From: Obscuribacter phosphatis_A
Lineage (GTDB): Bacteria > Cyanobacteriota > Vampirovibrionia > Obscuribacterales > Obscuribacteraceae
Assembly: GCA_017303615.1 (NCBI GenBank)
Contig: JAFLCK010000011.1
Location: forward strand, 62,001-126,000
Direction of reading: 5' to 3'
DNA length: 64,000 nt
Below the pieces are notes generated by a model. That model was not told the origin of the DNA. It searched no databases and saw only the letters and a list, made by a program, of their open reading frames with translations. Position numbers and translations under genes: made by a program. Positions within the stretch are counted from its first letter, which is position 1. Each line of letters begins with the position of its first letter. Shown in pieces: positions 17,863 to 26,598 of this stretch.

Positions 17863-18194
17863 CTCGACAATCTTAATTTAGTCGCCAGCAGAAAAGAATA
17901 AAAACTCAATTTCACTGTCATTGCTATAGTCGAGCATATTGAGCACTTGTTAGTTAATTGGTGAGGGGCCAGCCCTGGAAAGTCTTGGTTTTTAAGACTG
18001 AGTAATGGATGGTGTCAGGACCCCCCTCTGAGAAAAATATTAGCAAATACCAGAAGAAGATTTATCGAAAATAGCACCTTGTCAAGCAGAATTAACCCCT
18101 GCTATTTTGCCTGAACCGACAGGAACCCAAGAGGAGCTAAATTTTTCTTGGCTCCAAAACTTATCAGCCGATCGAGGTAGAAAATTTAGCTAGC
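17863..18194. other. 332-nt intergenic region with possible structured element
   Basis: No convincing ORF. On the plus strand GAGGGG (17963-17968) can pair with CCCCTC (18023-18028), closing a multiloop that contains a 6-bp hairpin AGTCTT/AAGACT (17981-17986/17994-17999). A separate 11-nt inverted repeat AGCTAAATTTT/AAAATTTAGCT lies at 18135-18145/18181-18191, just beyond the end of the secreted-protein gene. The promoter of the sce7726 gene must also be here but is not obvious. The RNA idea is tentative. Confidence 0.3.
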
Positions 18195-19052
18195 CTAAGG
18201 AGCCAAATCGCCTCGGCCAATTGAGTTGAGATATTGCTTGAAACTGGCAACCAGGTCAAAACCATCGAGTTCTGCGCGTGGGCTAAAGGCTGACACTCTA
18301 TTAAAGCGACTTTCTAAATTGCCGTCACGCATAGGTCGTCCGGCATAGCTAAAAACCCGATTGGAGCTGCGATTGACTAGTTCACCATCTTGCAAAATGC
18401 CATAGTGGTTGAGCGACTCTTGCTGAAACTGATCGGCTATCTGCCCTGTGCCTGCCGAAGTTTCGGTGATCACATAATGAGTGCGGGTGACTAATCCAGA
18501 CTGGTCTGCGGCTTCCAGACGCCTTGAAACAGCCATGAAGCGAACCATCTTCGAGCCCGACATCGAATCAGTCTCAGCGGGCAAGACATTGGCCTGCCAG
18601 ATGCCACCTTGCTTATCTACCTGGTGACCAAAAGTGACCACCATACGATTATCAACCCAGCTTTGCTGATTAGATCTATAGCCGGTATTCAAGTCTGTAG
18701 CAGAGAGGGTCATGTCACCCTGCTTAGACCAAGTGCCGGCCATCCAATTAGGTATCTGGAACCATTCCACATACTTTTGCACTTTGGGCTGGTAGTACTG
18801 CTGACCGTAACGTGTCGCCGAAGAACTGAGAAGTTGCCCCGGATAAGGACTTTGTTGATAAGGACTCTGTTGACCCAAACTCTGTTGACCAAAGTTCTGT
18901 TGAGAAGAAAGAGGCGGCATATACTCGGCATGACTGATGCCGCCTTGAATAGTTTCAGCCCGCCCAGGCATAGACCAGAGCAAAGAGCAGAGCAAAGAAA
19001 GAAAGAGAACCAAAAGACAAAAACTTGACTTGAGGGCTAGGGAAAGACTCAT
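18195..19052 (-). CDS. Secreted hypothetical protein with Q-rich repeat
   Basis: 285 aa. A signal peptide occupies residues 1-32 (hydrophobic core CLLVLFLSLLCSLLW, cleavage after GRAE or nearby). A low-complexity Gln/Ser/Pro/Tyr segment follows (about 48-75), encoded by four 15-nt tandem repeats. The remaining 190 residues begin with VEWFQIPNWMAGTWSK, which looks like the first strand of a lipocalin-like beta barrel, though I do not recognise a named family. Probably periplasmic or surface-exposed. The next gene upstream (19063) ends 11 nt before its start, so the two are likely one transcript. Function unknown. Confidence 0.75.
   Translation of the reverse strand: MSLSLALKSSFCLLVLFLSLLCSLLWSMPGRAETIQGGISHAEYMPPLSSQQNFGQQSLGQQSPYQQSPYPGQLLSSSATRYGQQYYQPKVQKYVEWFQIPNWMAGTWSKQGDMTLSATDLNTGYRSNQQSWVDNRMVVTFGHQVDKQGGIWQANVLPAETDSMSGSKMVRFMAVSRRLEAADQSGLVTRTHYVITETSAGTGQIADQFQQESLNHYGILQDGELVNRSSNRVFSYAGRPMRDGNLESRFNRVSAFSPRAELDGFDLVASFKQYLNSIGRGDLAP
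18845..18904. repeat. 15-nt tandem repeat, four units
   Basis: Four consecutive imperfect 15-nt units (18845, 18860, 18875, 18890) encode the GQQS(P/L) repeat of the secreted protein. The frame is preserved. Confidence 0.9.
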
Positions 19053-19062
19053 TCACCAATTC

Positions 19063-19920
19063 CTACCAGTGTTTGAGATATTTGCCTATCTCTTGGGCAC
19101 GCTTCAAGATAGTCTCTTTCTCTGGTCCATCTTTCACTTTCTTGGTCAGCTCATAGACCATGGACACTTTCTCTTTGGCATTGCGCTTATCATTCAAACG
19201 CAAATAGGAACCGCTGAGAGCAAGCATCGTTTCAGCATAGCGCAAATAAACATTGTCGGCGCCGCCAGGTATTTTTGCCGTTTTATTGCCCTTTTCCAGA
19301 CTGGCAAACATGTCTTTGTACTGACCGCCAGCCTTCTCTAACCAGTCCACAGCCTTATGAAAGTCTTGTTTCATCGAATAAGCCGTGCCAACACAAGCAC
19401 AGACACTGCCAAAGCCGTATTCTTTAGGATTTTTGGCTAGAGCGGCATTATATTCGCGCTCACCCACTTCAATGACTTGGTCGAATTCGCCCTTTTGCAC
19501 CATAAACTCAAGCAAGGTCTGAATCGCCCAGGCTACTCCACCGGGAATGAAGGCTCTTGCTTTCACTGCCTTCATACAATACTGACGGCAAGCCTCAAAA
19601 GACATTGTCCGGGCGGCAGTCATAACAGCCATGACCAAACTGGCTCTGAATGTACCGATGGCTGTAATCAGACCAAAAATGATGAGGAGAGCGGCCATGG
19701 TTATGACCCCCCAGTTAGGCTCAGCAGAGAGAGCCTCAGCTAGATTCTTGCCCCCGAAATAAATCATGACCAAAGCAAGGGCTTCACCCCCGATTAGGAC
19801 ACCCCAGAAGACCTGGTCGCAGGTCTTGTTCTGAGAATCAATCATTTCGGGCAGCTTGGGCATTTCAGCCTTAGCTTGGGGCTGCCTGGGCACATACTTA
19901 ACTTCGCGCGACTTAGCCAT
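19063..19920 (-). CDS. Membrane protein with TPR-like C-terminal domain, hypothetical
   Basis: 285 aa from ATG 19920 (MAKSREVKYV). A basic/proline-rich N-terminus is followed by two membrane helices (about 37-55 and 70-90) and a helical region of TPR character (about 130-285: FDQVIEVGEREYNAALAKNP, then DFHKAVDWLEKAGGQYKD). The soluble domain probably faces the cytoplasm. A longer in-frame reading from 19980 adds 20 residues and is less likely because a GGAGA-like site precedes 19920. Sits 11 nt upstream of the secreted Q-rich protein and probably shares its transcript. No named family recognised. Confidence 0.7.
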   Translation of the reverse strand: MAKSREVKYVPRQPQAKAEMPKLPEMIDSQNKTCDQVFWGVLIGGEALALVMIYFGGKNLAEALSAEPNWGVITMAALLIIFGLITAIGTFRASLVMAVMTAARTMSFEACRQYCMKAVKARAFIPGGVAWAIQTLLEFMVQKGEFDQVIEVGEREYNAALAKNPKEYGFGSVCACVGTAYSMKQDFHKAVDWLEKAGGQYKDMFASLEKGNKTAKIPGGADNVYLRYAETMLALSGSYLRLNDKRNAKEKVSMVYELTKKVKDGPEKETILKRAQEIGKYLKHW

Positions 19921-20045
19921 TGAAAAGAGACCATCTCCACCACTTAACAACCCAATTGTATAGGTTTGAGCCGCCCACATACCTTAGTGTTTTCATATGC
20001 AAATTAAAGACTGTACAATTAGAGAAATCGCAGCGAGGAAATGTC

Positions 20046-20747
20046 ATGGACAAAACACCATGTCAGGTATGCCGCGGAATCCATAACATCACCCCTAATT
20101 CGGTCAGTTCAATTCAAATTTATTCGTCAAACAGTTCGTCAAACAGGTCGGCAATAGATCCAGATCAAGCAGACAAGCAAAGCGAAGCCAGTCGGGAAAT
20201 AACCGGCGATTCGTCTCTTTTGAGCAAAGTGAGCGAGACTGAAAGAAAGATCAAGCTAGTGCAAGAACTGCACCATAGCTACCTTGAAGCCAATATTCCT
20301 GTGCTAAAGGACCTAGTCAAAAGTCTGCGTCCCCAAATCAAGGACAAGTCTTTCGAAGAACTAGCCGACACAGTGGAAATGCTTTGTCATAGGTTAGGTT
20401 CCCATGCTAGAGAAGAAGACGACAGCATCTTCCCTATGCTATTAGAGGTGGCGAACGGTCGTAAGGACGACACTGCTAAAAACTTCATCGAAGACATAGT
20501 CGAAGCCCATCGCATTGAAAACGAGACTATTTGGCGGATGCTTGCTCAGCTTTGCAAAGGGTCGGCGCTCTTGAAAGAAAAACACAAGAAACAAGAGCTG
20601 GAAGAACTCTACTTACACATAGCCGACCTGAAAGAAAATATGATCGGTCACCTGGAAAAAGAAGTGGACCTCTACCCAGAGCTCTTGCAAATGCTCGGTC
20701 TAGAAGTGATTCCGCTGGCGCGGCTTAGACTGCCGTTTCAACAGTAG
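20046..20747 (+). CDS. Hemerythrin-domain protein
   Basis: 233 aa. ATG 20046 has GAGGAAA about 6 nt upstream. Residues about 75-220 form an HHE four-helix bundle with the expected ligands: HHSYLEAN, LGSHAREEDDSIFP, EAHRIENE and HLEKEVDLYPELL. It is therefore likely a di-iron protein that binds O2 or NO or has an iron-sensing or repair role of the YtfE type. The N-terminus has a CQVC pair (Cys6, Cys9) and a Ser/Asn-rich linker containing a 12-nt tandem duplication (20123-20146). The gene overlaps the convergent carrier gene by 23 nt. Precise function not predictable. Confidence 0.85.
   Translation: MDKTPCQVCRGIHNITPNSVSSIQIYSSNSSSNRSAIDPDQADKQSEASREITGDSSLLSKVSETERKIKLVQELHHSYLEANIPVLKDLVKSLRPQIKDKSFEELADTVEMLCHRLGSHAREEDDSIFPMLLEVANGRKDDTAKNFIEDIVEAHRIENETIWRMLAQLCKGSALLKEKHKKQELEELYLHIADLKENMIGHLEKEVDLYPELLQMLGLEVIPLARLRLPFQQ
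20123..20146. repeat. 12-nt perfect tandem duplication in hemerythrin gene
   Basis: Two identical 12-nt units (20123-20134 and 20135-20146), in frame, encode the SSNSSSNRS-like linker. Confidence 0.9.
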
Positions 20748-22080
20748 ATTTACTTTTCTCTTTTGACGACTCCGATACTGAGTCCGAGTTCTTATCCTTT
20801 TCTAGACGCTCGAATTCTAGACGCTCGAACTCTCTAGTCAAACCAAAGGCGGCAAAAAGCCATACGAAAGAAGAAAGAGCAGTCAGTGCCATAACCCCTT
20901 TCACGCCAAAATGCAGAACTTGGGTGAAGTATATGGCTAAGCCGGCAAAACCTCGGGCAAATCGATAAAAGAACATCTCAATTACAGGCTTGATGTTATA
21001 GAGAACATCGCGGCTAGTGACAGTATAGGTCAGCTCCTTCGCCGACTTAAACCAAGCATGACGCATACCCTCATCTAAATGAAAAGCGCAGACTATAAAG
21101 AGGGGATTGCCGACCAAGGCGAATAAGACCACCGCCGACAGTATCGTCGCAGCCGAAGAAGAAAGACAAAATCTGGTGCCGGCTTTCTTGAGAATAAGAG
21201 AGACCAAGAAGAGCTCGACGACAAATTCAACTAAGCCCCTTGTGCGCTCAAGCCCTGCATCAAGTTGAGTAATGGCATCAACGCCGCTGGCCATATTATG
21301 CAGCACATCGTTATAGAGATACTGAATGAAGTCGGGTGTAATCCGCTCAAAACAGACAAGCAAAGAAAGAAAAAGCAGAAAACGACTGGCAAGTATGGCT
21401 TTAAAGACTTCGTCCCATCTTGATAGATCTGCTTTCTTCACCTCCATGGTCGGTCTTCTCATATGAGTTGCCCGAGAGGTTTTCTCTAGAGTCAAGAAAA
21501 GTGCCAAGGCAGAAAGAATAAGAGCGGCCGCCACCAAGAGCATATTGTATGTGCCCAAGGCTTTCACCAATGAGACTGTTATTGAACTACCGGTAACAGC
21601 CCCCAAACCACCCCCGGCCGAGATAATGCCAAAGAGTGTGCGGGCGGTGGCGCTGTCGTAAACATCATTGGCGTACATCCAGAACAAAGTGACGCCCATA
21701 ATTGAAAAAACATCAAGCCAAACCCAGAAAACTCCGGCCATGAGACTGCCGCCGCCGGGTAAGGCAAAATAAAAACCAAGCAAGTTGAGAAAGAAGACAC
21801 TATATATAGTGCCGATCAAGACCCGTCTAGGCAAATGGGCAAAGCGAGAGTAAATATAGACAGTCAGACCGGTGACCAAAGCTGTGCCCATATAAACAAA
21901 GCACATATTGTCATTGCCTAGGCCATCAAGAACGATACCGCGCCGCACCGGTCTAAGCACATAATAGGTGGTGATAAATAGAAAAAGCCAACCGAACAAA
22001 AGTGAGGCGCGCAGACGCTCTTCTTTCGGCACACTAAAGAGACCCTGCAGGAGTTCTTTTGCTCCCAGATTCTTTGCCAT
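20725..22080 (-). CDS. ATP/ADP-translocase-type (NTT/TLC) MFS carrier
   Basis: 451 aa integral membrane protein with about 10-12 helices. The N-terminus FITTYYVLRPVRRGIVLDGL matches the bacterial relatives of the plastid/Chlamydia nucleotide transporters (NTP/NDP exchange family), and YANDVYDSATARTLFGIISA fits the conserved loop after the fourth/fifth helix. These carriers can exchange nucleotides, but many free-living members have unknown substrates. ATG 22080 is preferred to a TTG at 22089; no clear ribosome site is seen. The C-terminal tail is charged and carries a 15-nt tandem duplication (20801-20830) encoding EFERLEFERLEKD. It overlaps the hemerythrin gene end by 23 nt. Confidence 0.8.
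   Translation of the reverse strand: MAKNLGAKELLQGLFSVPKEERLRASLLFGWLFLFITTYYVLRPVRRGIVLDGLGNDNMCFVYMGTALVTGLTVYIYSRFAHLPRRVLIGTIYSVFFLNLLGFYFALPGGGSLMAGVFWVWLDVFSIMGVTLFWMYANDVYDSATARTLFGIISAGGGLGAVTGSSITVSLVKALGTYNMLLVAAALILSALALFLTLEKTSRATHMRRPTMEVKKADLSRWDEVFKAILASRFLLFLSLLVCFERITPDFIQYLYNDVLHNMASGVDAITQLDAGLERTRGLVEFVVELFLVSLILKKAGTRFCLSSSAATILSAVVLFALVGNPLFIVCAFHLDEGMRHAWFKSAKELTYTVTSRDVLYNIKPVIEMFFYRFARGFAGLAIYFTQVLHFGVKGVMALTALSSFVWLFAAFGLTREFERLEFERLEKDKNSDSVSESSKEKSKSTVETAV
20801..20830. repeat. 15-nt perfect tandem duplication in carrier gene
   Basis: Units 20801-20815 and 20816-20830 differ only in the last base; they encode EFERL twice in the cytoplasmic tail. Confidence 0.9.
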
Positions 22081-22207
22081 TAAATTCAATTACCGGTGCG
22101 TAAGAAAAAAAATAGAGACGCCAACCGGCAATTCTACCTTGAGTGCTCTGCATTAGAGCTAAGATTGTCAGGCGATTTAGGGACTGATGAATTACTTTTG
22201 CTTAAGC

Positions 22208-22447
22208 TTACTCTATGGCTGTATTGAAGCCATCATAGACAGCATCAAACTCTTCGGCCAGGGCTTGCAGATTGGCAGCATTAATAGTGGCTTGGGCTAA
22301 TTCGACCGACTCTTCTGTGACCAGACTAAAGCCTGGACCGTCTTTCTCAAGTGCGACCACTTTGTGTCCGAGCAGCTCTAATTCTTTCGCCAGAGAATTG
22401 GCATCATCGGTGGTGACACAGTAAAAATTATGCTCGACTTGTGCCAA
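22208..22447 (-). CDS. Small RraB-like protein
   Basis: 79 aa. The pattern of a beta-alpha-beta start (FYCVTTDDANSLAKELELLG) and the ending LAEEFDAVYDGFNTAIE resembles the RraB family (RNase E regulator B), which ends in a YDGW motif; here Trp is Phe. RraB modulates RNase E activity in enterobacteria; function in this organism is inference. The start is TTG at 22447 with a very strong G-rich site (AGGGGGG) about 4 nt upstream. It follows the secreted-protein gene after 8 nt and is likely the last gene of the fhs transcript. Confidence 0.6.
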   Translation of the reverse strand: MAQVEHNFYCVTTDDANSLAKELELLGHKVVALEKDGPGFSLVTEESVELAQATINAANLQALAEEFDAVYDGFNTAIE

Positions 22448-22455
22448 TGACCCCC

Positions 22456-23436
22456 CTAAATTTTTATGGTCTTGAGAAAGAGAGTCAACTCAAGAAGATA
22501 ATTGTCCATCTCAGAGACCATCGCCCGAAGGTCATGCAGCATGGCAGAACGTGCATCGAGCAAATCTATCGAAACCTTGCTCTGTGGCTTAGTACCGACG
22601 ATAGTCTTTAACCTCTCATCCTCAGCCGTCTTATCCCTTCTATTTCTATCAATCAGACCCAAGCGACGCCAATGCTCCATCATGATTTGCCGGCGAGTGC
22701 GAGTCTCACTGCCTGCATTAGGCACGGCATTGAGAAAATTCCATACTGTTTCAGGATACTCGACAGCCGGTTTAGAACCCAGGACTCTTGAAAGCATATT
22801 AGGTAAACCACTGGCAATGCGCTTTTCACCGCGCTGCTGCTTGAGTGCAAGCAAGGCTAGTCCACTTTGTACGACACCATCGCTAAGATCTATACTATCA
22901 TCAACCCTTTTGTCGATACCGCCCAAATTGAAGGAACTTCCCAATATACCTGTTACACCGCCGCTGACAAAGTTGGCTATAGAGTTTAGGCGCACAGCGC
23001 GATCTCGGCGCTCCTCAAGCAAAGCTTGCAAGTCGTCTGAATCGGCAATCTCAGTATCAATTTTAGAAATGACCGAACGAACCTCAAAGCCTTGAGACAT
23101 AATCTGCTCGCTCAGGGCTTGCTTAAGTACAAGCATCTCCAGCCGATCACGACTGGCTGGCGGTTCTTTCGAGAGGGCTTCTAGACGTCTCAGTTCATCG
23201 TCAATTCCCAAAGAGGCTGCCAGGTCTAAAGCACTTTTGGAAAGATCAGCGTAGGAACTAACCTTGGGAGCCCGGAGAAAATCGATGGGCAAGGGCAAGG
23301 TGTAGTCGGAAGGTCTGTCGATAGCGAGCGCTGGGCTCGTCCAAGATACAAATAAATACACTGGAAGCCAGAGGCTAACTAGAGTACACTTCCCCGCCGG
23401 TTGTGCAGAATTTAAACACTTGCAAAGTTGAAACAT
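22456..23436 (-). CDS. Secreted hypothetical protein
   Basis: 326 aa. Signal peptide about residues 1-39 (LVSLWLPVYLFVSWTSPALA, cleavage after ALA). The mature part is helical and charged with a Gly-rich hydrophobic stretch (FVSGGVTGILGSSFNLGG, about 157-174) that could insert in a membrane. I recognise no family. The start is ATG 23436, overlapping the fhs stop by one base (TGATG), so translation is coupled to fhs. A TTG at 23439 would also be in frame. Its link to one-carbon metabolism is probably only positional. Confidence 0.72.
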   Translation of the reverse strand: MFQLCKCLNSAQPAGKCTLVSLWLPVYLFVSWTSPALAIDRPSDYTLPLPIDFLRAPKVSSYADLSKSALDLAASLGIDDELRRLEALSKEPPASRDRLEMLVLKQALSEQIMSQGFEVRSVISKIDTEIADSDDLQALLEERRDRAVRLNSIANFVSGGVTGILGSSFNLGGIDKRVDDSIDLSDGVVQSGLALLALKQQRGEKRIASGLPNMLSRVLGSKPAVEYPETVWNFLNAVPNAGSETRTRRQIMMEHWRRLGLIDRNRRDKTAEDERLKTIVGTKPQSKVSIDLLDARSAMLHDLRAMVSEMDNYLLELTLFLKTIKI

Positions 23437-25169
23437 CAATAAAACTTCTCTATTTGACCTTGGTCATTGGTTTTCATAACAGCTCCTGCCGGCACTTTGG
23501 GCAAACCCGGCATGGTCATAATCTCTCCCGTGAGGGCGACAACAAAGCCGGCCCCGTTCGACAAACGCAACTCCCTGACTGTAATATTGAAGCCCGTCGG
23601 CGCCCCCAATTTGCCTGGATCATCTGAAAATGAATACTGGGTTTTAGCGACACAGACAGGCAATTTATCAAAGCCGTTCTTCTCAAGCCATTTTAATTTC
23701 TTGAGAGAACTATCGGTCAGAATTACCCGATAAGCACCATATACAGTGCGAGCTATTTTCTCTAACTTTTCAACAATTGTATCGCTGTCGGCATAGACAG
23801 GCTTGAAGCCGCCTGGCGATAGATCGCCGGCAGCCTCAGTCATAGCAATAACAGTCTTGGCCAGGTCCTGCCCGCCTTCGGCGCCGCGCCTATACATTTC
23901 AGAGACCCGCGCCTTCAAGCCATGCTGCTCAGCCAGTTCAAGCACCTTCTCGACTTCCTCATCTTGATCAAAGTCAAATTTATTGACTGCCAAAACCACG
24001 GGCAAACCAAATGATTGAATCACCTGGGCATGCTTAAAAGCATTAGCAAAGCCCTTCTCAATGGCGGTCAGAGACTCTTTCAAAGGCAGGGGCTCGGCTC
24101 CCCGTGCAAGGGCCTTCTCGTTTACTTCTCCATGTAATTTCAGAGCCTTGACAGTGACCACCAGTACCACACATGCGGGTACAAGCTCCGGTCTTGCGGC
24201 GGCTACTATATCGCAGAACTTTTCAAAACCCAGGTCGGCCCCAAAGCCTGACTCGGTGACGACATAATCACAAAGAGAAAGAGCCAGGCGAGATGATATG
24301 ACGGTAGATGTCCCATGGGCGATATTGGCAAAAGGTCCGCCATGCACGAAAGCCGGCGTGCCATCTGATGTCTGCACGAGATTAGGTTTGATGGCATCTT
24401 TCAAAATCACCGAGAGCGGCTCAACCGCATCGAGCTGACTGGCAAAGACAGGCGCACCACTGCGGGTCTGAGCTACGACTATATTGCCCAGTCTTTTCTT
24501 TAGGTCGACGAAACTATCAGACAAACAAAGCAATGCCATAACTTCGGAGGCAGCCGTTATATCAAAACCAGACTCACGCAAAACACCGGAGCTCTTGCCG
24601 CCGACACCCTGCACAAGGCTGCGCAGACTGCGATCATTGACATCAAGACAGCGCCTGAAAGTAATCGAAGCGGGGTCGATATCCAGTTTATTACCAAAGA
24701 AGATATGATTGTCGATGATTGCGGCCAGCAAGTTATTGGCACTGGTGATGGCGTGCAGATCACCGGTGAAATTCAAATTAATCTCGTCCATGGGCAGTAG
24801 CTGGCAATAACCACCGCCTGTACCTCCGCCTTTCTGGCCAAAGACTGGTCCCATGGATGGTTCGCGTAAAGCCGCTGCCGCCTTACAGCCCTGAGCCCGC
24901 AAAGCCTGGGCCAAGCCTACAGAAACAGTGGTCTTGCCTTCACCACTCTTGGTCGGGGTGATGGCGGTGACCAAAATAAGCTTGCCTAAGTTTTTAGCTG
25001 CAGCCGCAGCTGTCACTTTCTCATAAGTTACTTTGGCCTTAAATTTGCCATAAAGCTCAAGATCATCGGGGCTCAAGCCTAGATCAGAGGCCACCGCGGT
25101 TATGGGTCTAAGCACGGTTTGTCTAGCCAGTTCAACGTCTGAGGGCAGACCCTTTAGTTCCACGGACAT
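23436..25169 (-). CDS. fhs: Formate--tetrahydrofolate ligase
   Basis: 577 aa, a little longer than the usual ~556. It makes 10-formyl-THF from formate, THF and ATP in the cytoplasm. The P-loop-like motif TPTKSGEGKTTVSVGL (about 72-87), REPSMGPVFGQKGGGTGGG and the THF-site region NLNFTGDLHAITSANNLL are intact. The GGGAAG before ATG 25169 is a good ribosome site. It heads a small operon (fhs, secreted protein, RraB-like). No folD or acetogenesis genes are nearby, so it probably serves purine and one-carbon supply rather than the Wood-Ljungdahl pathway. Confidence 0.96.
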   Translation of the reverse strand: MSVELKGLPSDVELARQTVLRPITAVASDLGLSPDDLELYGKFKAKVTYEKVTAAAAAKNLGKLILVTAITPTKSGEGKTTVSVGLAQALRAQGCKAAAALREPSMGPVFGQKGGGTGGGYCQLLPMDEINLNFTGDLHAITSANNLLAAIIDNHIFFGNKLDIDPASITFRRCLDVNDRSLRSLVQGVGGKSSGVLRESGFDITAASEVMALLCLSDSFVDLKKRLGNIVVAQTRSGAPVFASQLDAVEPLSVILKDAIKPNLVQTSDGTPAFVHGGPFANIAHGTSTVISSRLALSLCDYVVTESGFGADLGFEKFCDIVAAARPELVPACVVLVVTVKALKLHGEVNEKALARGAEPLPLKESLTAIEKGFANAFKHAQVIQSFGLPVVLAVNKFDFDQDEEVEKVLELAEQHGLKARVSEMYRRGAEGGQDLAKTVIAMTEAAGDLSPGGFKPVYADSDTIVEKLEKIARTVYGAYRVILTDSSLKKLKWLEKNGFDKLPVCVAKTQYSFSDDPGKLGAPTGFNITVRELRLSNGAGFVVALTGEIMTMPGLPKVPAGAVMKTNDQGQIEKFY

Positions 25170-25279
25170 ATGCTTCCCTTATTGCTATAGAAATGAGCAG
25201 ACTGATAAATTTACTATATTTTCTGAAATATGGCTGCTCTCAACTTTTGAGATCTCTAGGCGAATATAGCGCCTCAGAA

Positions 25280-26581
25280 CTAATTTATAGATATAGACTC
25301 ATGCATGAACTGCTTAGACTTACCGTAGGGTGCGGTGATATGCCCAGCCCCCCTCAGTCTATATTTGTACGTGAGCAGACCCTCCACACCTACTGGTCCG
25401 CGCGGCGGCATACGTCCTGTACTGATACCCACTTCGGCGCCAAAGCCATACCTAAAGCCATCGGCAAAGCGAGTGGAACAGTTGTGATAAACCGAAGCCG
25501 AATCGACCCCCTGAAAGAAACGCTCAAAACTAGCCGGGCTTTCGCTCAAAAGAGCATCGGTATGACCCGAACCAAAAGTATTGATATGGGTGATGGCGGC
25601 ATCTAAGCCATCCACTTCCTCAACCGCCAGAATGGCAGCACCGAATTCATAACCAAAATCAGAGGCAAGAGCCCGCTTGCAAAGACTTGGCTGGAAGAAC
25701 GACTGACTCTCAAGAAGTTGATAAAGAGATGGAGTCAAACGCAGTTCAACCTGATTGGAGACAAGCTCTTGGCATAACTTTAGCTTGAAGGCGGCGCTCA
25801 ATTTTTTATCTAATAAAAGACACTCAAGACTGTTGCAAGCAGCCGGATAAGTAAGCTTAGCGTCAAGCACGAGGGCTAACGCCTCTTCGCTTTCGTTCTC
25901 GTAGGTGTCATCTATATAGATGTGACAGATACCGTCGGCATGACCCAAAACCGGAATCTGAGTATTCTTCTGAATATAAGTAACCAGCTCTTTCGAGCCT
26001 CGGGGAATGATTAAATCTATATCTTTGCTCTTGAGCATAGCTTCCACGGCTTCTCTGCCTTCAAAGAGATGAAAGGCAGGAGCATAAGCACCGAGCGCCT
26101 CTCTAAGCAAAGCAAAGAGCAGAGCATTGGTCTGCCCTGCTTCCTTACCACCCTTGAGTAAGGCAGCATTGCCGCTTTTTATAGCCAAGGCGGCGATCTG
26201 GGGCAAGGCATCGGGTCTAGCTTCAAAAATAATCGCCAAGACTCCTATGGGTGTACGTACACGCTCCAGCACCAGTCCGGTATCTAATTTGGTGGCAAGC
26301 TCTACAGTGCCGAGCACCTCGGGCATGGCAGCCAGAGTGTCAATACCAGACAAAACACTATCCAACTTTGACTGATCAAACTTCAGTCTTTTCTTGAGAT
26401 TGGTATCCTCTTCTCTTTCTAAATCTAACTGATTGGCAGCAAAAATATTACCTGCCTGCTCATTCAGCAAAGAAGCATAACGGCGCAAAATCTCGCTGCG
26501 GGGCGCCTTTTGCAATAATCGACCGCAAGCTCTAGCCTCGGCAGCGGCTTTATCTACTGGCTCAGACAACGGTGAAGACAC
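25280..26581 (-). CDS. proA: Gamma-glutamyl phosphate reductase
   Basis: 433 aa, near the family's usual length. NADPH-dependent reduction of gamma-glutamyl phosphate to glutamate-5-semialdehyde, step two of proline synthesis. Conserved segments: ARPDALPQIAALAIKSGNA, the nucleotide-side IIPRGSKELV, and the catalytic cysteine in KLTYPAACNSLECLL. The start is GTG at 26581, with AAGAGG about 13 nt upstream. It lies 17 nt after proB, the expected proBA order. A 110-nt gap separates it from fhs on the same strand. Confidence 0.95.
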   Translation of the reverse strand: MSSPLSEPVDKAAAEARACGRLLQKAPRSEILRRYASLLNEQAGNIFAANQLDLEREEDTNLKKRLKFDQSKLDSVLSGIDTLAAMPEVLGTVELATKLDTGLVLERVRTPIGVLAIIFEARPDALPQIAALAIKSGNAALLKGGKEAGQTNALLFALLREALGAYAPAFHLFEGREAVEAMLKSKDIDLIIPRGSKELVTYIQKNTQIPVLGHADGICHIYIDDTYENESEEALALVLDAKLTYPAACNSLECLLLDKKLSAAFKLKLCQELVSNQVELRLTPSLYQLLESQSFFQPSLCKRALASDFGYEFGAAILAVEEVDGLDAAITHINTFGSGHTDALLSESPASFERFFQGVDSASVYHNCSTRFADGFRYGFGAEVGISTGRMPPRGPVGVEGLLTYKYRLRGAGHITAPYGKSKQFMHESISIN

Positions 26582-26598
26582 TTTATTTATCGACCTCT

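Noticed and set aside
18135..18191. 11-nt inverted repeat AGCTAAATTTT/AAAATTTAGCT as a terminator for the secreted Q-rich gene
   Set aside because: A/T-rich stem, 35-nt loop and no following T-tract on the minus strand; only noted as an inverted repeat.
23436..25169. fhs as a marker of the Wood-Ljungdahl pathway
   Set aside because: No folD, metF, acs or cooS genes nearby; the gene is common in non-acetogens.
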